Source of the DNA: Chamaelirium japonicum
Taxonomy: Eukaryota > Streptophyta > Magnoliopsida > Liliales > Melanthiaceae
Direction: 5' to 3'
Assembly (NCBI GenBank): GCA_947650365.1
Contig: OX393555.1
Coordinates: 84,077,995 to 84,141,994, forward strand
Length of the DNA: 64,000 nucleotides
The notes under the pieces were generated by a model, which did not search any database, was not told the origin of the DNA, and saw only the letters and a list, made by a program, of their open reading frames with translations. Positions 1 through 11,930 of this stretch are shown here, piece after piece. Every line of letters starts with the position of its first letter. The stretch's first letter is position 1. The position numbers and the translations under genes are program-made.

Positions 1-624
1 TCGTGCGCATGAATTAGGATGGATCGTGCGAATCAATTAGACTGGATCGTGCAAATGAATAAGAATAGATCATACGAATGAGTTAGAATGGATCGTACGA
101 AGGAATTAGAAAGGATCATACGAATGAAATAGAATGGATCGTACGAAGGAAGTAGAATGGATCGTCCTAAGGAATTAGAATGGATCGTACGAAGGAATTA
201 GAATGGATCGTACGAATGAATTAGAATGGAAATATTCGTGCAAATGAATTTGAATGGATCGTATGATTGAATTAGAATGGATCGTATGAGTGAATTAGAA
301 CGGATAGTACGAATGAAGTAGAATGGATCGTATGAATGAATTAGAATGGATATATTCGTGCGAATAAATTAGAATGGATCATCTGAATGAATTAGAATAG
401 ATTGTGTGAATGAATTAGAATGGATCGTACGAATGAATTAGAATGGATACATTCGTGCGAATAAATTAGAATGGATTGTATGAATGAATTAGAATGGATC
501 GTACGAATGAATTAGAATGGATCGTACGAATGAATTAGAATAGATTGTGCGAATGAATTAGAATGGATCGTACGAATGAATTAGAATGGATCGTACGAAG
601 GAATTAGAATGGATCGTACGAATG
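1..624 (+). repeat. Forward block
   Basis: About 27 monomers. Holds a run of GAAGG and GAAATAG variants (100-200), three long monomers with ATTCGTGC near 230, 350 and 445, and a GAACGGATAGTAC marker near 299. Confidence 0.93.
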
Positions 625-640
625 CGTACGATCCATTCTA
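612..640. repeat. Junction type J7
   Basis: Forward-to-reverse switch with core GTACGAATGCGTACGATCC, repeated near 8461. The reverse complement with one mismatch, GGATCGTTCGCATTCGTAC, makes the switch near 6306, with GAAGG monomers and CCTTCG monomers on the expected sides. Confidence 0.87.
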
Positions 641-850
641 ATTCCTTTGTACGATCCATTCTAATTCATTCGTACGATCCATTCTAATTCATTCATACAA
701 TCCATTCTAATTCTTTCACATGATCCATTCTAATTCATTTGTACGATCCATTCTAATTCATTCGTGCAATCCATTCTATTTCATTCGTACGATCCATTCT
801 TACTCATTCGTACGATCCATTCTAATTCATTCACACGAATGTATCCATTC
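625..850 (-). repeat. Reverse block with cassette A
   Basis: Carries CTTTCACATG, TGCAATCC, CTATTTC, CTTACTC and CACACGAATGTATCC in order. Copies at 8461-8686 and, more diverged, 24201-24400. Confidence 0.93.
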
Positions 851-1450
851 GTACGAATGAATTAGAATAGATTGTACGAATGAATTAGAATGGATCGCAC
901 GAATGAATTAGAATGGATCGTACGAAGGAATTAGAATGGATCGTACGAATGAATTAGAATGGATCGTACGAATGAATTAGAATAGATCGGACGAATGAAA
1001 TAGAATGGATCGTACGAAGGAATTAGAATGGATCGTATGAATGAATTAGAATGGATATATTCGTGCAAATGAATTAGAATGGATCGTATGAATGTATTAG
1101 AATGGATCGTATGAGTGAATTAGAATGGATCGTACAAATGAATTAAAATGGATCGTATGAATGAATTAGAATGGATACATTCATTGCGAATGAATTAGAA
1201 TTGATCGTACGAATGAATTAGAATGGATCGTGCGAATGAATTAGAATGGATCGTACGAATGAATTAGAATGGATCGTACGAATGAACTAGAATCGATACA
1301 TTCGTGCGAATTAATTAGAATGGATCGTACGAATAAATTAGAATGGATCGTACGAATGAATAAATTAGAATGGATCTTGGGAATGAATTAGAATGGATCG
1401 TACGAATGAATTAGAATGAATTTGCACAAATGAATTAGAATGGATACATT
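851..1450 (+). repeat. Forward block with cassette D
   Basis: Cassette D near 1050-1200. It ends in irregular monomers: a GAATGAATAAATTAG fused unit near 1347 and a GATCTTGGG spacer near 1375. Same content as 8687-9262. Confidence 0.93.
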
Positions 1451-2192
1451 TGTACGATCCATTCTAACTCATTCATACAATCCATTCTATTTCATTTGTA
1501 CGATCCATTCTTACTCATTCGTATGATCCATTCTAATTCATTCGCACGAATGTATCCATTCTAATTCATTCATACAATCCATTCTAATTCATTCCGTACG
1601 ATCCATTCTAATTCATTAGCATGAATGTAACCATTCTAATTCATTCATTTGATCCATTCTAATTCATTCGTACGATCCATTCTAATTCATTCGTCCGATC
1701 CATTCTAATTCATTCGCACGTATGTATCCATTCTAATTCATTCGTACGATTCATTCGTACGATCCATTCTAATTCATTCGTACGATCCATTCTTACTCAT
1801 TCGTATGATCCATTCTAATTCATTCATACGATCCATTCTAATTCAATCGTACAATCGATTCTAATTCATTCGCACTATCCATTCTAATTCATTCGTACGA
1901 TCCATTCTAATTCATTCGTATGATCCATTCTAATTTATTCGTTCAAATATATCCATTCTAATTCATTCGTACGATCCATTCTAATTCATTCGCACGATCT
2001 ATTCTAATTCATTCGCACGAATGTATCCATTCTAATTCATTTGCACGATCAATTCTAATTCATTCCTATGATCTATTCTAATTCATTCGTACGATCCATT
2101 CAAATTCATTCTAATTCATTCGTACGATCCATTTTATGATCCATTCTAATTCATTCGTATATTCCATTCTAATTCATTAGCACGATCCATGC
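1451..2192 (-). repeat. Reverse block with cassette B
   Basis: Cassette B at 1615-1730, then a TTCAAATATATCC marker near 1943 shared with 4650 and 5130. It ends in a GCTAATG junction (J10). Confidence 0.92.
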
Positions 2193-2225
2193 TAATGAAT
2201 TAGAATGGATCGTACGATCCAATCT
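2180..2225. repeat. Junction type J10: single inverted monomer
   Basis: One forward monomer (about 2193-2213) sits inside a reverse array, flanked by GATCCATGCTAATG and TGGATCGTACGATCCAATC. A second copy is at 27,770-27,815. The reverse complement is at about 23,625-23,680, where one reverse monomer sits inside a forward array between GATTGGATCGTACGATCCA and TTAGCATGAATCGTGC. Confidence 0.9.
2193..2213 (+). repeat. Single forward monomer
   Basis: One monomer inverted inside a reverse array; see junction type J10. Confidence 0.88.
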
Positions 2226-3343
2226 AATTCATTCATACGATCCATTCTTACTCATTCGTATGATCCATTCTAATTCAATCGTACGATCCATTCTAATTCA
2301 TTCGTACGATCCATTCTAATTCCTTCGTACGATCCATTCTAATTCATTCGTACGATCCATTCTAATTCATTCGTATGATCTATTCTAATTCCTTCGTACG
2401 ATCCATTCTAATTCATTCGTACGATCCATTCTAATTCATTCGCGCAATCTATTCTAATTCAATTGTACGATCCATTCTAATTCATTCGTACGATCCATTC
2501 TAATTCATTCATACAATCCATTCTAATTTATTCGCACGAATGTATCCATTCTAATTCATTCGTACGATCCATTCTAATTCATTCGCACAATCTATTCTAA
2601 TTCATTCATACGATCCATTCTAATTCATTCGCACGAATGTATCCATTCTAATTCATTCATACGATCCATTCTACTTCATTCGTACTATCAATTCTAATTC
2701 ACTCACACGATCCATTCTAATTCATTCATAAGATCCATTCTAATTCATTTGCACGAATATATCCATTCTAATTCATTCGTACGATCCATTCTAATTCCTT
2801 CGTACGATCCATTCTAATTCCTTCGTACGATCCATTCTAATTCCTTCGTACGATCCATTCTATTTCATTCGTATGATCCATTCTAATTCCTTCGTACGAT
2901 CCATTCTAATTCCTTCGTATCTATTCTAATTCACTCATACGATCCATTCTAATTCATTCGTACGAACCATTCTAATTCATTCATACAATCCATTCTAATT
3001 CATTCGCACGAATGTATCCATTCTAATTCATTCGTACGATCAGTTCTAATTCATTCACAAAATCTATTCTAATTCATTCATACGATCCATTCTAATTCAT
3101 TCACACGAATGTATCCATTCTAATTCATTCATACGGTCCATTCTAATTCATTCGTACGATCCATTCTAATTCACTCATACGATCCATTCTAATACATTCA
3201 TATGATCCATTCTAATTCAATTGCACGAATATATCCATTCTAATTCATTCGTACGATCCATTCTAATTCCTTCGTACGATCCATTCTAATTCATTCGTAC
3301 GATCCATTCTAATTCATTCGTAGGATCCATTCTAATTCATTCG
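2214..3343 (-). repeat. Reverse block with cassette D twice
   Basis: Two cassette D copies (2690-2830, 3165-3280) with runs of CCTTCG monomers, and a truncated CCTTCGTATCTATTC monomer near 2910. A broadly similar array lies at 27,804-28,822. Confidence 0.92.
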
Positions 3344-4052
3344 TACGAATGGATTAGAATGAATTAGAATGGATCGTACGAATGAATTAAAATGGATAGT
3401 ATGAGTGAATTAGAATGGATACGAAGGAATTAGAATGGATCGTACGAAGGAATTAGAATGGATCATACGAATGAAATAGAATGGATCGTACGAAGGAATT
3501 AGAATGGATCATACGAAGGAATTAGAATGGATCGTACGAAGGAATTAGAATGGATCGTACGAATGAATTAGAATGGATATATTCGTGCAAATGAATTAGA
3601 ATGGATCGTATGAATGAATTAGAATGGATCATATGAGTGAATTAGAACGGATAGTACCAATAAGGTAGAATGGATCGTATGAATGAATTAGAATGGATGC
3701 ATTCGTGCGAATGAATTAGAATGGATTGTATGAATGAATTAGAATAGATTTTGTGAATGAATTAGAATGGATCGTATGAATGAATTAGAATGGATACATT
3801 CGTGCGAATGAATTAGAATGGATTGTATGAATGAATTAGAATGGATCGTACGAATGAACAAGAATGGATTCATTCGTGCGAATGAATTAGAATGGATCGT
3901 ACGAATGAATTAGAATGGATCGTACGAATTAATTAGAATGGATCGTACGAATGAATTAGAATAGATTGCGCGAATGAATTAGAATGGATCGTGCGAATGA
4001 AATAGAATGGATACAAATGAATTAGAATGGATCATACGAATGAATTAGAATG
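3344..4052 (+). repeat. Forward block
   Basis: Opens with GAAGG-rich monomers, then the TATATTCGTGCAAATG long monomer and the GAACGGATAGTAC marker. Shares its right part with 16,970-17,396. Confidence 0.92.
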
Positions 4053-4190
4053 ACAATCCATTCTTACTCATTCGTATGATCCATTCTAATTTATTCGCAC
4101 GAATGTATCCATTCTAATTCATTCGTACGTCTAATTCATTCGTACGGTCCATTCTAATTCATTCGCACAATCCATTCTATTTCATTCGTA
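3575..4190. repeat. Direct duplication of a forward-reverse junction segment, copy 1
   Basis: Matches 16993-17560 in order: the TATATTCGTGCAAATG 28-mer, GAACGGATAGTAC, a GAAGTAG or GAGGTAG-like monomer, the forward-to-reverse switch at GAATGAC followed by ATCCATTCTTACTC, then the odd truncation CGTACGTCTAATTC. Copy 1 is about three monomers longer. Confidence 0.8.
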
Positions 4191-4580
4191 CGATCCATTC
4201 TAATTCATTCGTACGATCCATTCTAATTCATTCGTACGATCCATTCTAATTCATTCGCACGAATGTATCCATTCTAGTTCATTCGTACGATCCATTCTAA
4301 TTCATTCGTACGATCCAATCTAATTCATTCGCACGATCCATTCTAATTCATTCGTAAGATCCATTCTAATTCATTCGCACGAATGTATCCATTCTAATTC
4401 ATTCGTACATACGATCCATTCTAATTCATTCGCACGAATGTATCCATTCTAATTCATTTGTATAATCTATTCTATTTCATTCGTACGATCCATTCTTACT
4501 CATTCGTACGATCCATTCTAATTCATTCGCACGAATGTATCCATTCTAATTCATTCGTACGATCCATTCTAATTCATTCG

Positions 4581-5060
4581 CACTATCCATTCTAATTCAT
4601 TCGTACGATCCATTCTAATTCATTCATATGATCCATTCTAATTTATTCGTTCAAATATATCCATTCTAATTCATTCGTACGATCCATTCTAATTCATTCG
4701 CACGATCCATTCTAATTCATTCCCACGAATGTATCCATTCTAATTCATTTGCACGATCCATTCTAATTCATTCCTATGATCTATTCTAATTCATTCGTAT
4801 GATCCATTCTAATTCATTCGCTCGAATGTATCTATTCTAATTCATTCGTACGATCCATTCTAATTCGTTCGTACGATCCATTCTAATTCGTTCGTACGAT
4901 CCATTCTAATTCATTCGTATGATCCATTCTAATTCATTCCTACGATCTATTCAAATTCATTCGCTCGAATATATCCATTCTAATTCATTCGTTCGATCCA
5001 TTCTTATTCATTCGCACGATCCATTCTAATTCATTCGTACGATCCATTCTAATTCATTCG
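4581..5060 (-). repeat. Tandem segmental duplication within reverse array, copy 1
   Basis: A segment of about 480 bp starting at the CACTATCC variant is followed directly by a second copy. Shared rare variants are CACTATCC, TTCAAATATATCC, CCTATGATC versus CTTATGATC, GCTCGAATGTATC, a run of AATTCGTTCG monomers and TTCAAATTCATTCGCTCG. This shows tandem growth by blocks of about 20 monomers. Confidence 0.9.
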
Positions 5061-5563
5061 CACTATCCATTCTAATTCATTCGTACGATCCATTCTAATT
5101 GATTCATATGATCCATTCTAATTTATTCGTTCAAATATATCCATTCTAATTCATTCGTACGATCCATTCTAATTCATTCGCACGATCCATTCTAATTCAC
5201 TCGCACGAATGTATCCATTCTAATTCATTTGCACGATCTATTCTAATTCATTCTTATGATCTATTCTAATTCATTCGTATGATCCATTCTAATTCATTCG
5301 CTCGAATGTATCCATTCTAATTCATTCATACGATCCATTCTAATTCGTTCATGTGATCCATTCTAATTCGTTCGTACGATCCATTCTAATTCGTTCGTAC
5401 GATCCATTCTAATTCATTCGTATGATCCATTCTAATTCATTCCTACGATCTATTCAAATTCATTCGCTCGAATATATCCATTCTAATTCATTCGTTCGAT
5501 CCATTCTAATTCATTCGCACGATCCATTCTAATTCATTCGTATAATCCATTCTAATCCATTCG
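5061..5563 (-). repeat. Tandem segmental duplication within reverse array, copy 2
   Basis: Second copy of the segment at 4581. The offset is 480 at its start and 503 at the GCTCGAATATATCC marker (4961 versus 5464), so this copy gained one 23-bp monomer, a GTTCATGTGATCC variant near 5346. Confidence 0.88.
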
Positions 5564-6072
5564 TACGATCCAGTCTAATTCATTCGTACGATCCATTCTA
5601 ATTCATTCGTACGATCCATTCTAATTCATTCGCACGAATGTATCCATTCTAGTTCATTCGTACGATCCATTCTAATTCATTCGTACGATCCATTCTAATT
5701 CATTCGCACGATCCATTCTAATTCATTCGTACGATCCATTCTAATTCATTCATACGATCCATTCTAATTCATTCATACAATCCATTCTAATTCATTCGTA
5801 CGATCCATTCTAATTCACTCATACGATCCCTTCTAATACATTCATACGATCCATTCTAATTAATTTGCACAAATATATCCATTCTAATTCATTCGTACGA
5901 TCCATTCTAATTCCTTCATACGATCCATTCTAATTCATTCGTACGATCTATTCTAATTCATTCGTACGATCCATTCTAATTCATTCGTACGATCCATTCT
6001 AATTCCTTTGTACGATCCATTCTAATTCATTTGTACGATTCATTCTAATTCATTCATACAATCTATTCTAAT

Positions 6073-6110
6073 TCATTCGTACGAATGGATACATTCGTGT
6101 GAATGAATTA
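6073..6110. repeat. Junction type J8, forward example
   Basis: Reverse-to-forward switch with core CATTCGTACGAATGGATAC, followed by ATTCGTGTGAATG. The same junction lies near 22446, 28823 and 32076. Its reverse complement, core GTATCCATTCGTACGAATG, makes the switches near 851, 8687 and 24401, with matching flanks (CACACGAATG on one side, GAATAGATTGTACG on the other). Confidence 0.92.
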
Positions 6111-6305
6111 GAATGGATCGTACGAATGAGTAAGAATGGATCGTACGAATGAAATAGAATGGATTGCACGAATGAATTAGAATGGATCGTACGAATGAAT
6201 TAGAATGGATCGTGTGAAAGAATTAGAATGGATTGTATGAATGAATTAGAATGGATCGTACGAATGAATTAGAATGTATCATACGAAGGAATTAGAATGG
6301 ATCGT
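6081..6305 (+). repeat. Forward block with cassette A
   Basis: Begins at junction J8 and ends at inverted J7, so it is a whole inverted counterpart of the 625-850 reverse block. Confidence 0.92.
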
Positions 6306-7570
6306 TCGCATTCGTACGATCCATTCTAATTCCTTCGTACGATCCATTCTAAATCATTCGTACGATCCATTCTAATTCATTCACGCAATCTATTCTAATT
6401 CATTCGTACGATCCATTCTAATTCTTTCGTACGATCCATTCTAATTCATTCATACAATCCATTCTAATTTATTCGCACGAATGTATCCATTCTAATTCAT
6501 TCGTACAATCTATTCTAATTGATTCGCACAATCTATTCTAATTCATTCATATGATCCATTCTAATTCATTCGCACGAATGTATCCATTCTAGTTCATTCG
6601 TATGGTCCATTCTAATTCATTCGTAAGATCCATTCTAATTCATTCATACGATCTATTCTAATTCATTCATACAATCCATTCTAAATCTTTCACACGATCC
6701 ATTACAATTCATTCGTAAGATCCATTCTAATTCATTCGTACGATCCATTCTAATTCATTCGTACGATCCATTCTAGTTCATTCGCACAAATGTATCCATT
6801 CTAATTCATTCATACGATTCATTCTTACTCATTCGTATGATCCATTCAAATTCATTCGTACGATCCATTCTAATCCATTCGTACGATCCATTCTAATTCA
6901 TTCGCATGAATGTAACCATTCTAATTCATTCATTTGATCCATTCTAATTCATTCGTACGATCTATTCTAATTCATTTGTCCGATCCATTCTAATTCATTC
7001 GCATGAATGTATCCATTCTAATTCATTCATACGATCCATTCTAATTCATTTGTACGGTCCATTCTAATTCATTCGCACAATCCATTCTAATTCATTCGTA
7101 CGATCCATTCTAATTCATTCTAATTCTTTCACATGATCCATTCTAATCCATTCTAATCCATTCTAATTCTTTCACACGATCCATTCTAATTCATTCGTAC
7201 GTTCCATTCTAATTCATTAGCACGATCCATGCTAATTCGTTCGTTCGATCAATTCTAATTCATTAGCACGATCCATTCTAATTCATTCGTACGATCCATT
7301 CTAATTCATTCGTACGATCCATTCTAATTCATTCGTAAGATCCATTCTAATTCATTCGTACGATCCATTCTAATTCATTCGCACGAATGTATCCATTCTA
7401 GTTCATTCGTACGATCCATTCTAATTCATTCGTACGATCCATTCTAATTCATTCGCACGATCCATTCTAATTCATTTGTACGATCAATTCTAATTCATTC
7501 GCACGAATGTATCCATTCTAATTCATTCATACGATCTATTCTAATTCATTCGTACGATCTATTCTACTTC
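6306..7570 (-). repeat. Reverse block with cassette B
   Basis: Cassette B at 6850-7010. At 7137-7168 the 10-bp piece CCATTCTAAT repeats three times without spacers. A GCTAATTCGTTCGTTCG piece of inverted cassette C lies near 7230. Confidence 0.92.
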
Positions 7571-8460
7571 ATACGAATGAATTAGAATGGATCGTACGAA
7601 TGGATTAGAATTGATCGTACGAATGGATTAGAATGGATACATTCGAGCGAATGAATTAGAATGGATCGTACGAATGAATTAGAATGGATCGTACGAATGG
7701 ATTAGAATGGATCCTACGAATGGATTAGAATGGATACCTTTGTGCATATGAATTAGAATGGATCGTACGAATTAATTAGAATGGATCATATTAATGAATT
7801 AGAATGGATCGTACGAATGAATTAGAATGGATACATTCGTGCGCATGAATTAGAATGGATCGTGCGAATCAATTAGACTGGATCGTGCAAATGAATAAGA
7901 ATAGATCATACGAATGAGTTAGAATGGATCGTACGAAGGAATTAGAATGGATCATACGAATGAAATAGAATGGATCGTACGAAGGAAGTAGAATGGATCG
8001 TCCGAAGGAATTAGAATGGATCGTACGAAGGAATTAGAATGGATCGTACGAATGAATTAGAATGGAAATATTCGTGCAAATGAATTTGAATGGATCGTAT
8101 GATTGAATTAGAATGGATCGTATGAGTGAATTAGAACGGATAGTACGAATGAAGTAGAATGGATCGTATGAATGAATTAGAATGGATACATTCGTGCGAA
8201 TGAATTAGAATGGATCGTCTAAATGAATTAGAATAGATTGTGCGAATGAATTAGAATGGATCGTTCGAATGAATTAGAATGGATACATTCGTGCGAATAA
8301 ATTAGAATGGATTGTATGAATGAATTAGAATGGATCGTACGAATGAATTAGAATGGATCGTACGAATGAATTAGAATAGATTGTGCGAATGAATTAGAAT
8401 GGATCGTACGAATGAATTAGAATGGATCGTACGAAGGAATTAGAATGGATCGTACGAATG
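7571..8460 (+). repeat. Forward block
   Basis: Starts with GAATGGATTAG monomers and an ATTCGAGCG long monomer (cassette B tail), then GGATACCTTTGTGCAT and CATATTAATG as at the start of the large units. From 7837 it matches the window start. Confidence 0.93.
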
Positions 8461-8686
8461 CGTACGATCCATTCTAATTCCTTTGTACGATCCATTCTAA
8501 TTCATTCGTACGATCCATTCTAATTCATTCATACAATCCATTCTAATTCTTTCACATGATCCATTCTAATTCATTTGTACGATCCATTCTAATTCATTCG
8601 TGCAATCCATTCTATTTCATTCGTACGATCCATTCTTACTCATTCGTACGATCCATTCTAATTCATTCACACGAATGTATCCATTC
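8461..8686 (-). repeat. Reverse block with cassette A
   Basis: Near-identical to 625-850. Confidence 0.93.
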
Positions 8687-9262
8687 GTACGAATGAATTA
8701 GAATAGATTGTACGAATGAATTAGAATGGATCGTACGAATGAATTAGAATGGATCGTACGAAGGAATTAGAATGGATCGTACGAATGAATTAGAATGGAT
8801 CGTACGAATGAATTAGAATAGATCGGACGAATGAAATAGAATGGATCGTACGAAGGAATTAGAATGGATCGTACGAATGAATTAGAATAGATATATTCGT
8901 GCAAATGAATTAGAATGGATCGTATGAATGTATTAGAATGGATCGTATGAGTGAATTAGAATGGATCGTACAAATGAATTAAAATGGATCGTATGAATGA
9001 ATTAGAATGGATACATTCGTGCGAATGAATTAGAATTGATCGTACGAATGAATTAGAATGGATCATGCGAATGAATTAGAATGGATCGTACGAATGAATT
9101 AGAATGGATCGTACGAATGAACTAGAATCGATACATTCGTGCGAATAAATTAGAATGGATCGTACGAATGAATAAATTAGAATGGATCTTGGGAATGAAT
9201 TAGAATGGATCGTACGAATGAATTAGAATGAATTAGCACAAATGAATTAGAATGGATACATT
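8687..9262 (+). repeat. Forward block with cassette D
   Basis: Copy of 851-1450, one monomer shorter. Confidence 0.93.
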
Positions 9263-10961
9263 TGTACGATCCATTCTAATTCATTCATACAATCCATTCT
9301 ATTTCATTTGTACGATCCATTCTTACTCATTCGTATGATCCATTCTAATTCATTCGCACGAATGTATCCATTCTAATTCATTTATACAATCCATTCTAAT
9401 TCATTCCGTACGATCCATTCTAATTCATTAGCATGAATGTAACCATTCTAATTCATTCATTTGATCCATTCTAATTCATTCGTACGATCCATTCTAATTC
9501 ATTCGTCCGATCCATTCTAATTCATTCGCACGAATGTATCCATTCTAATTCATTCGTACGATCCATTCTAATTCATTCGTACGATCCATTATAATTCATT
9601 CGTACGATCCATTCTAATCCATTCGTACGATCCATTCTAATTCATTCGCACGAATGTATCCATTCTAATCCATTCGTATGATCCATTCTAATCCATTCGT
9701 ACGATCCATTCTAATTCATTCGCATGAATGTAACGATTCTAATTCATTCATTTGATCCATTCTAATTCATTCGTACAATCTATTCTAATTCATTCGTACG
9801 ATCCATTCTAATTCATTCGTACGATCCATTCTAATTCATTCGTCCGATCCAGTCTAATTCATTCGCACGAATGTATCCATTCTAATTCATTCGTACGATC
9901 CATTCTAATCCATTCTAATTCTTTCACAAAATCTATTCTAATTCATTCATACGATCCATTCTAATTCATTCACACGAATGTATCCATTCTAATTCATTCA
10001 TACGATCCATTCTATTCATTCGTACGATCCATTCTTACTCATTGGTACGATCCATTGTAATTCATTCGCACGATCCATTCTAATTCATTTGTACGTTCCA
10101 TTCTAATTCATTCGTACGATCCATTCTAATTCATTCGTACGATCCATTCTAATTCATACGATTCATTCTAATTAATTCTAATTCGTATGATCTATTCTAA
10201 TTCATTCGTATGATCCATTCTTATTCATTCGCACGATCCAGTCTAATGGATTCGCACGATCCATTCTAATTCATTCGCACGAATGTATCCATTCTAATTC
10301 ATTCGTACGATCCATTCTAATTCATTAATATGATCCTTTCTAATTCATTCGTACGATCCATTCTAATTCATATGCACAAAGGTATCCATTCTAATCCATT
10401 CGTAGGATCCATTCTAATCCATTCGTACGATCCATTCTAATTCATTCGCATGAATGTAACCATTCTAATTTATTCATTTGATCCATTCTAATTCATTCGT
10501 ACGATCCATTCTAATTCAATCGTCTGATCCATTCTAATTCAATCGCACGAATGTATCCATTCTAATTCATTCGTACGATCCATTCTAATTCTTTCATACG
10601 ATCCATTTTAATTCATTCATAAGATCCATTCTAATTCATTCGTACGATCCATTCTAATTCATTCGTACGATCCATTCTAATTCATTCGCACGAATGTATC
10701 CATTCTAGTTCATTCGTACGATCCATTCTAATTCATTCGTCCGATCCATTCTAATTCATTCGCACGAATGTATCCATTCTAATTCATTCGTACGATCCAT
10801 TCTAATTCATTCGTACGATCTATTCTAATTCATTCGTACGATCCATTCTTACTCATTCGTATGATCCATTCTAATTCATTCACACGAATGTATCCATTCT
10901 AATTCATTCATACAATCCATTCTAATTCATTCCGTACGATCCATTCTAATTCATTCGTACG
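9263..10961 (-). repeat. Reverse block with three cassette B copies
   Basis: Cassette B at 9425-9540, 9680-9870 and 10,390-10,560, spaced irregularly. Irregular joins ATACGATTCATTCTAATTAA near 10,155 and ATATGCACAAAGGTATCC near 10,370. Ends at the 46-bp palindrome. Confidence 0.92.
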
Positions 10962-10985
10962 ATCGTACGAATGAATTAGAATGGA
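10940..10985. repeat. Perfect 46-bp palindrome at reverse-to-forward switch
   Basis: The switch is centred on GATC inside CGTACGATCGTACG and both arms match perfectly for 23 bases. An identical type of junction, also 46 bp, lies at 31,511-31,556. The arms continue beyond with monomer-level similarity, so the foldback potential is much longer. Confidence 0.93.
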
Positions 10986-11432
10986 CCGTACAAATGAATT
11001 AGAATGGATCGTACGAATGAATTTGAATGGATCGTATGAAAGAATTAGAATGGATTGTATGAATGAATTAGAATAGATCGTATGAATGAATTAGAATGGA
11101 TTGTACGAATGAATTAGAATGGATCGTACGAATGAATTAGAATGGATACATTCGTGCGAATGAATTAGAATGGATACATTCGTGCGAAAGAATTAGAGTA
11201 GATCGTATGAATGAATTAGAATGGATCCTATGAATGAATTAAAATGGATCGTGCGAATGAATTAGAATGGATCGTACGAATGAATTAGAATGGATCGTGC
11301 TAATGAATTAGAATTGATCGAACGAATGAATTAGCATGGATCGTGCTAATGAATTAGAATGGATCGTGTGAAAGAATTAGAATGGATTGTGTGAAAGAAT
11401 TAGAATGGATTGTATGAATGAATTAGAATGAA
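10962..11432 (+). repeat. Forward block with cassette C
   Basis: From the palindrome to a J1 junction. The cassette C part (11,220-11,432) has two GTGTGAAAG monomers in a row. Confidence 0.92.
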
Positions 11433-11910
11433 TTCGTACGATCCATTCGAATTCATTCGCACGATCCATTCTAATTCATTCATACGATCCATTCTAATTC
11501 ATTCATACAATCCATTCTAATTTTTTCACACGATCCATTCTAATTCATTCGTAGGATCCATTCTTATTCATTCATACGATCCATTCTAATTCATTCGTAA
11601 GATCCATTCTAATTCATTCGTACGATCCATTCTAATTCATTCATACGATCCATTCTAATTCATTCGCACGAATGTATCCATTCTAGTTCATTCGTACGAT
11701 CCATTCTAATCCATTCGTACGATCCATTCTAATTCATTCGCATGAATGTAACCATTCTAATTCATTCATTTGATCCATTCTAATTCATTCGTACGATCCA
11801 TTCTAATTCATTCGTCCGATCCATTCTAATTCATTCGCACGAATGTATCCATTCTAATTCATTCGCACGATCAATTCTAATTCATTCGTACGATCCATTC
11901 TAATTCATTC
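11433..11910 (-). repeat. Reverse block with cassette B
   Basis: Follows J1 with the usual CATACG, CATACAATCC, TTTCACACG, GTAGGATCC order, then cassette B at 11,700-11,855, ending at a 36-bp palindrome. Confidence 0.92.
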
Positions 11911-11930
11911 GTACGAATGAATTAGAATGG
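11895..11930. repeat. Perfect 36-bp palindrome at seamless switch
   Basis: Centred on CGTACG at 11,910-11,915. One mismatch outside the perfect core (CGTAC against CGTGC), after which pairing resumes, gives a near-perfect inverted repeat of more than 60 bp. Confidence 0.92.

Larger units (their letters stand above)
1..1780. repeat. Direct segmental duplication, copy 1 of 2
   Basis: Matches 7837-9590 in the same orientation. The offset is exactly 7836 at position 1, at the strand switch near 625 and at the switch near 851. It becomes 7812 by the switch near 1451, because copy 2 lacks one 23-bp monomer (near 1320-1345) and one base (near 1192). Rare shared variants include GCGCATG, AATCAATTAGACTGG, the GATCTTGGG monomer and ATTCCGTACGATCC. 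The left edge is cut by the window start. Confidence 0.93.
4053..6080 (-). repeat. Reverse block containing a 480-bp tandem duplication
   Basis: The longest reverse block in the first 20 kb. Holds the duplication at 4581-5563, a CGTACATACGATCC irregular spacer near 4406 and cassette D near 5815-5920. Confidence 0.92.
7837..9590. repeat. Direct segmental duplication, copy 2 of 2
   Basis: Partner of 1-1780, carrying the same three strand switches in the same order (near 8461, 8687 and 9263). Divergence is a few scattered substitutions plus one monomer indel, far less than between random monomers, so the copying is recent relative to monomer divergence. The match fades after about 9590, where the two reverse arrays continue differently. 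Confidence 0.93.
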
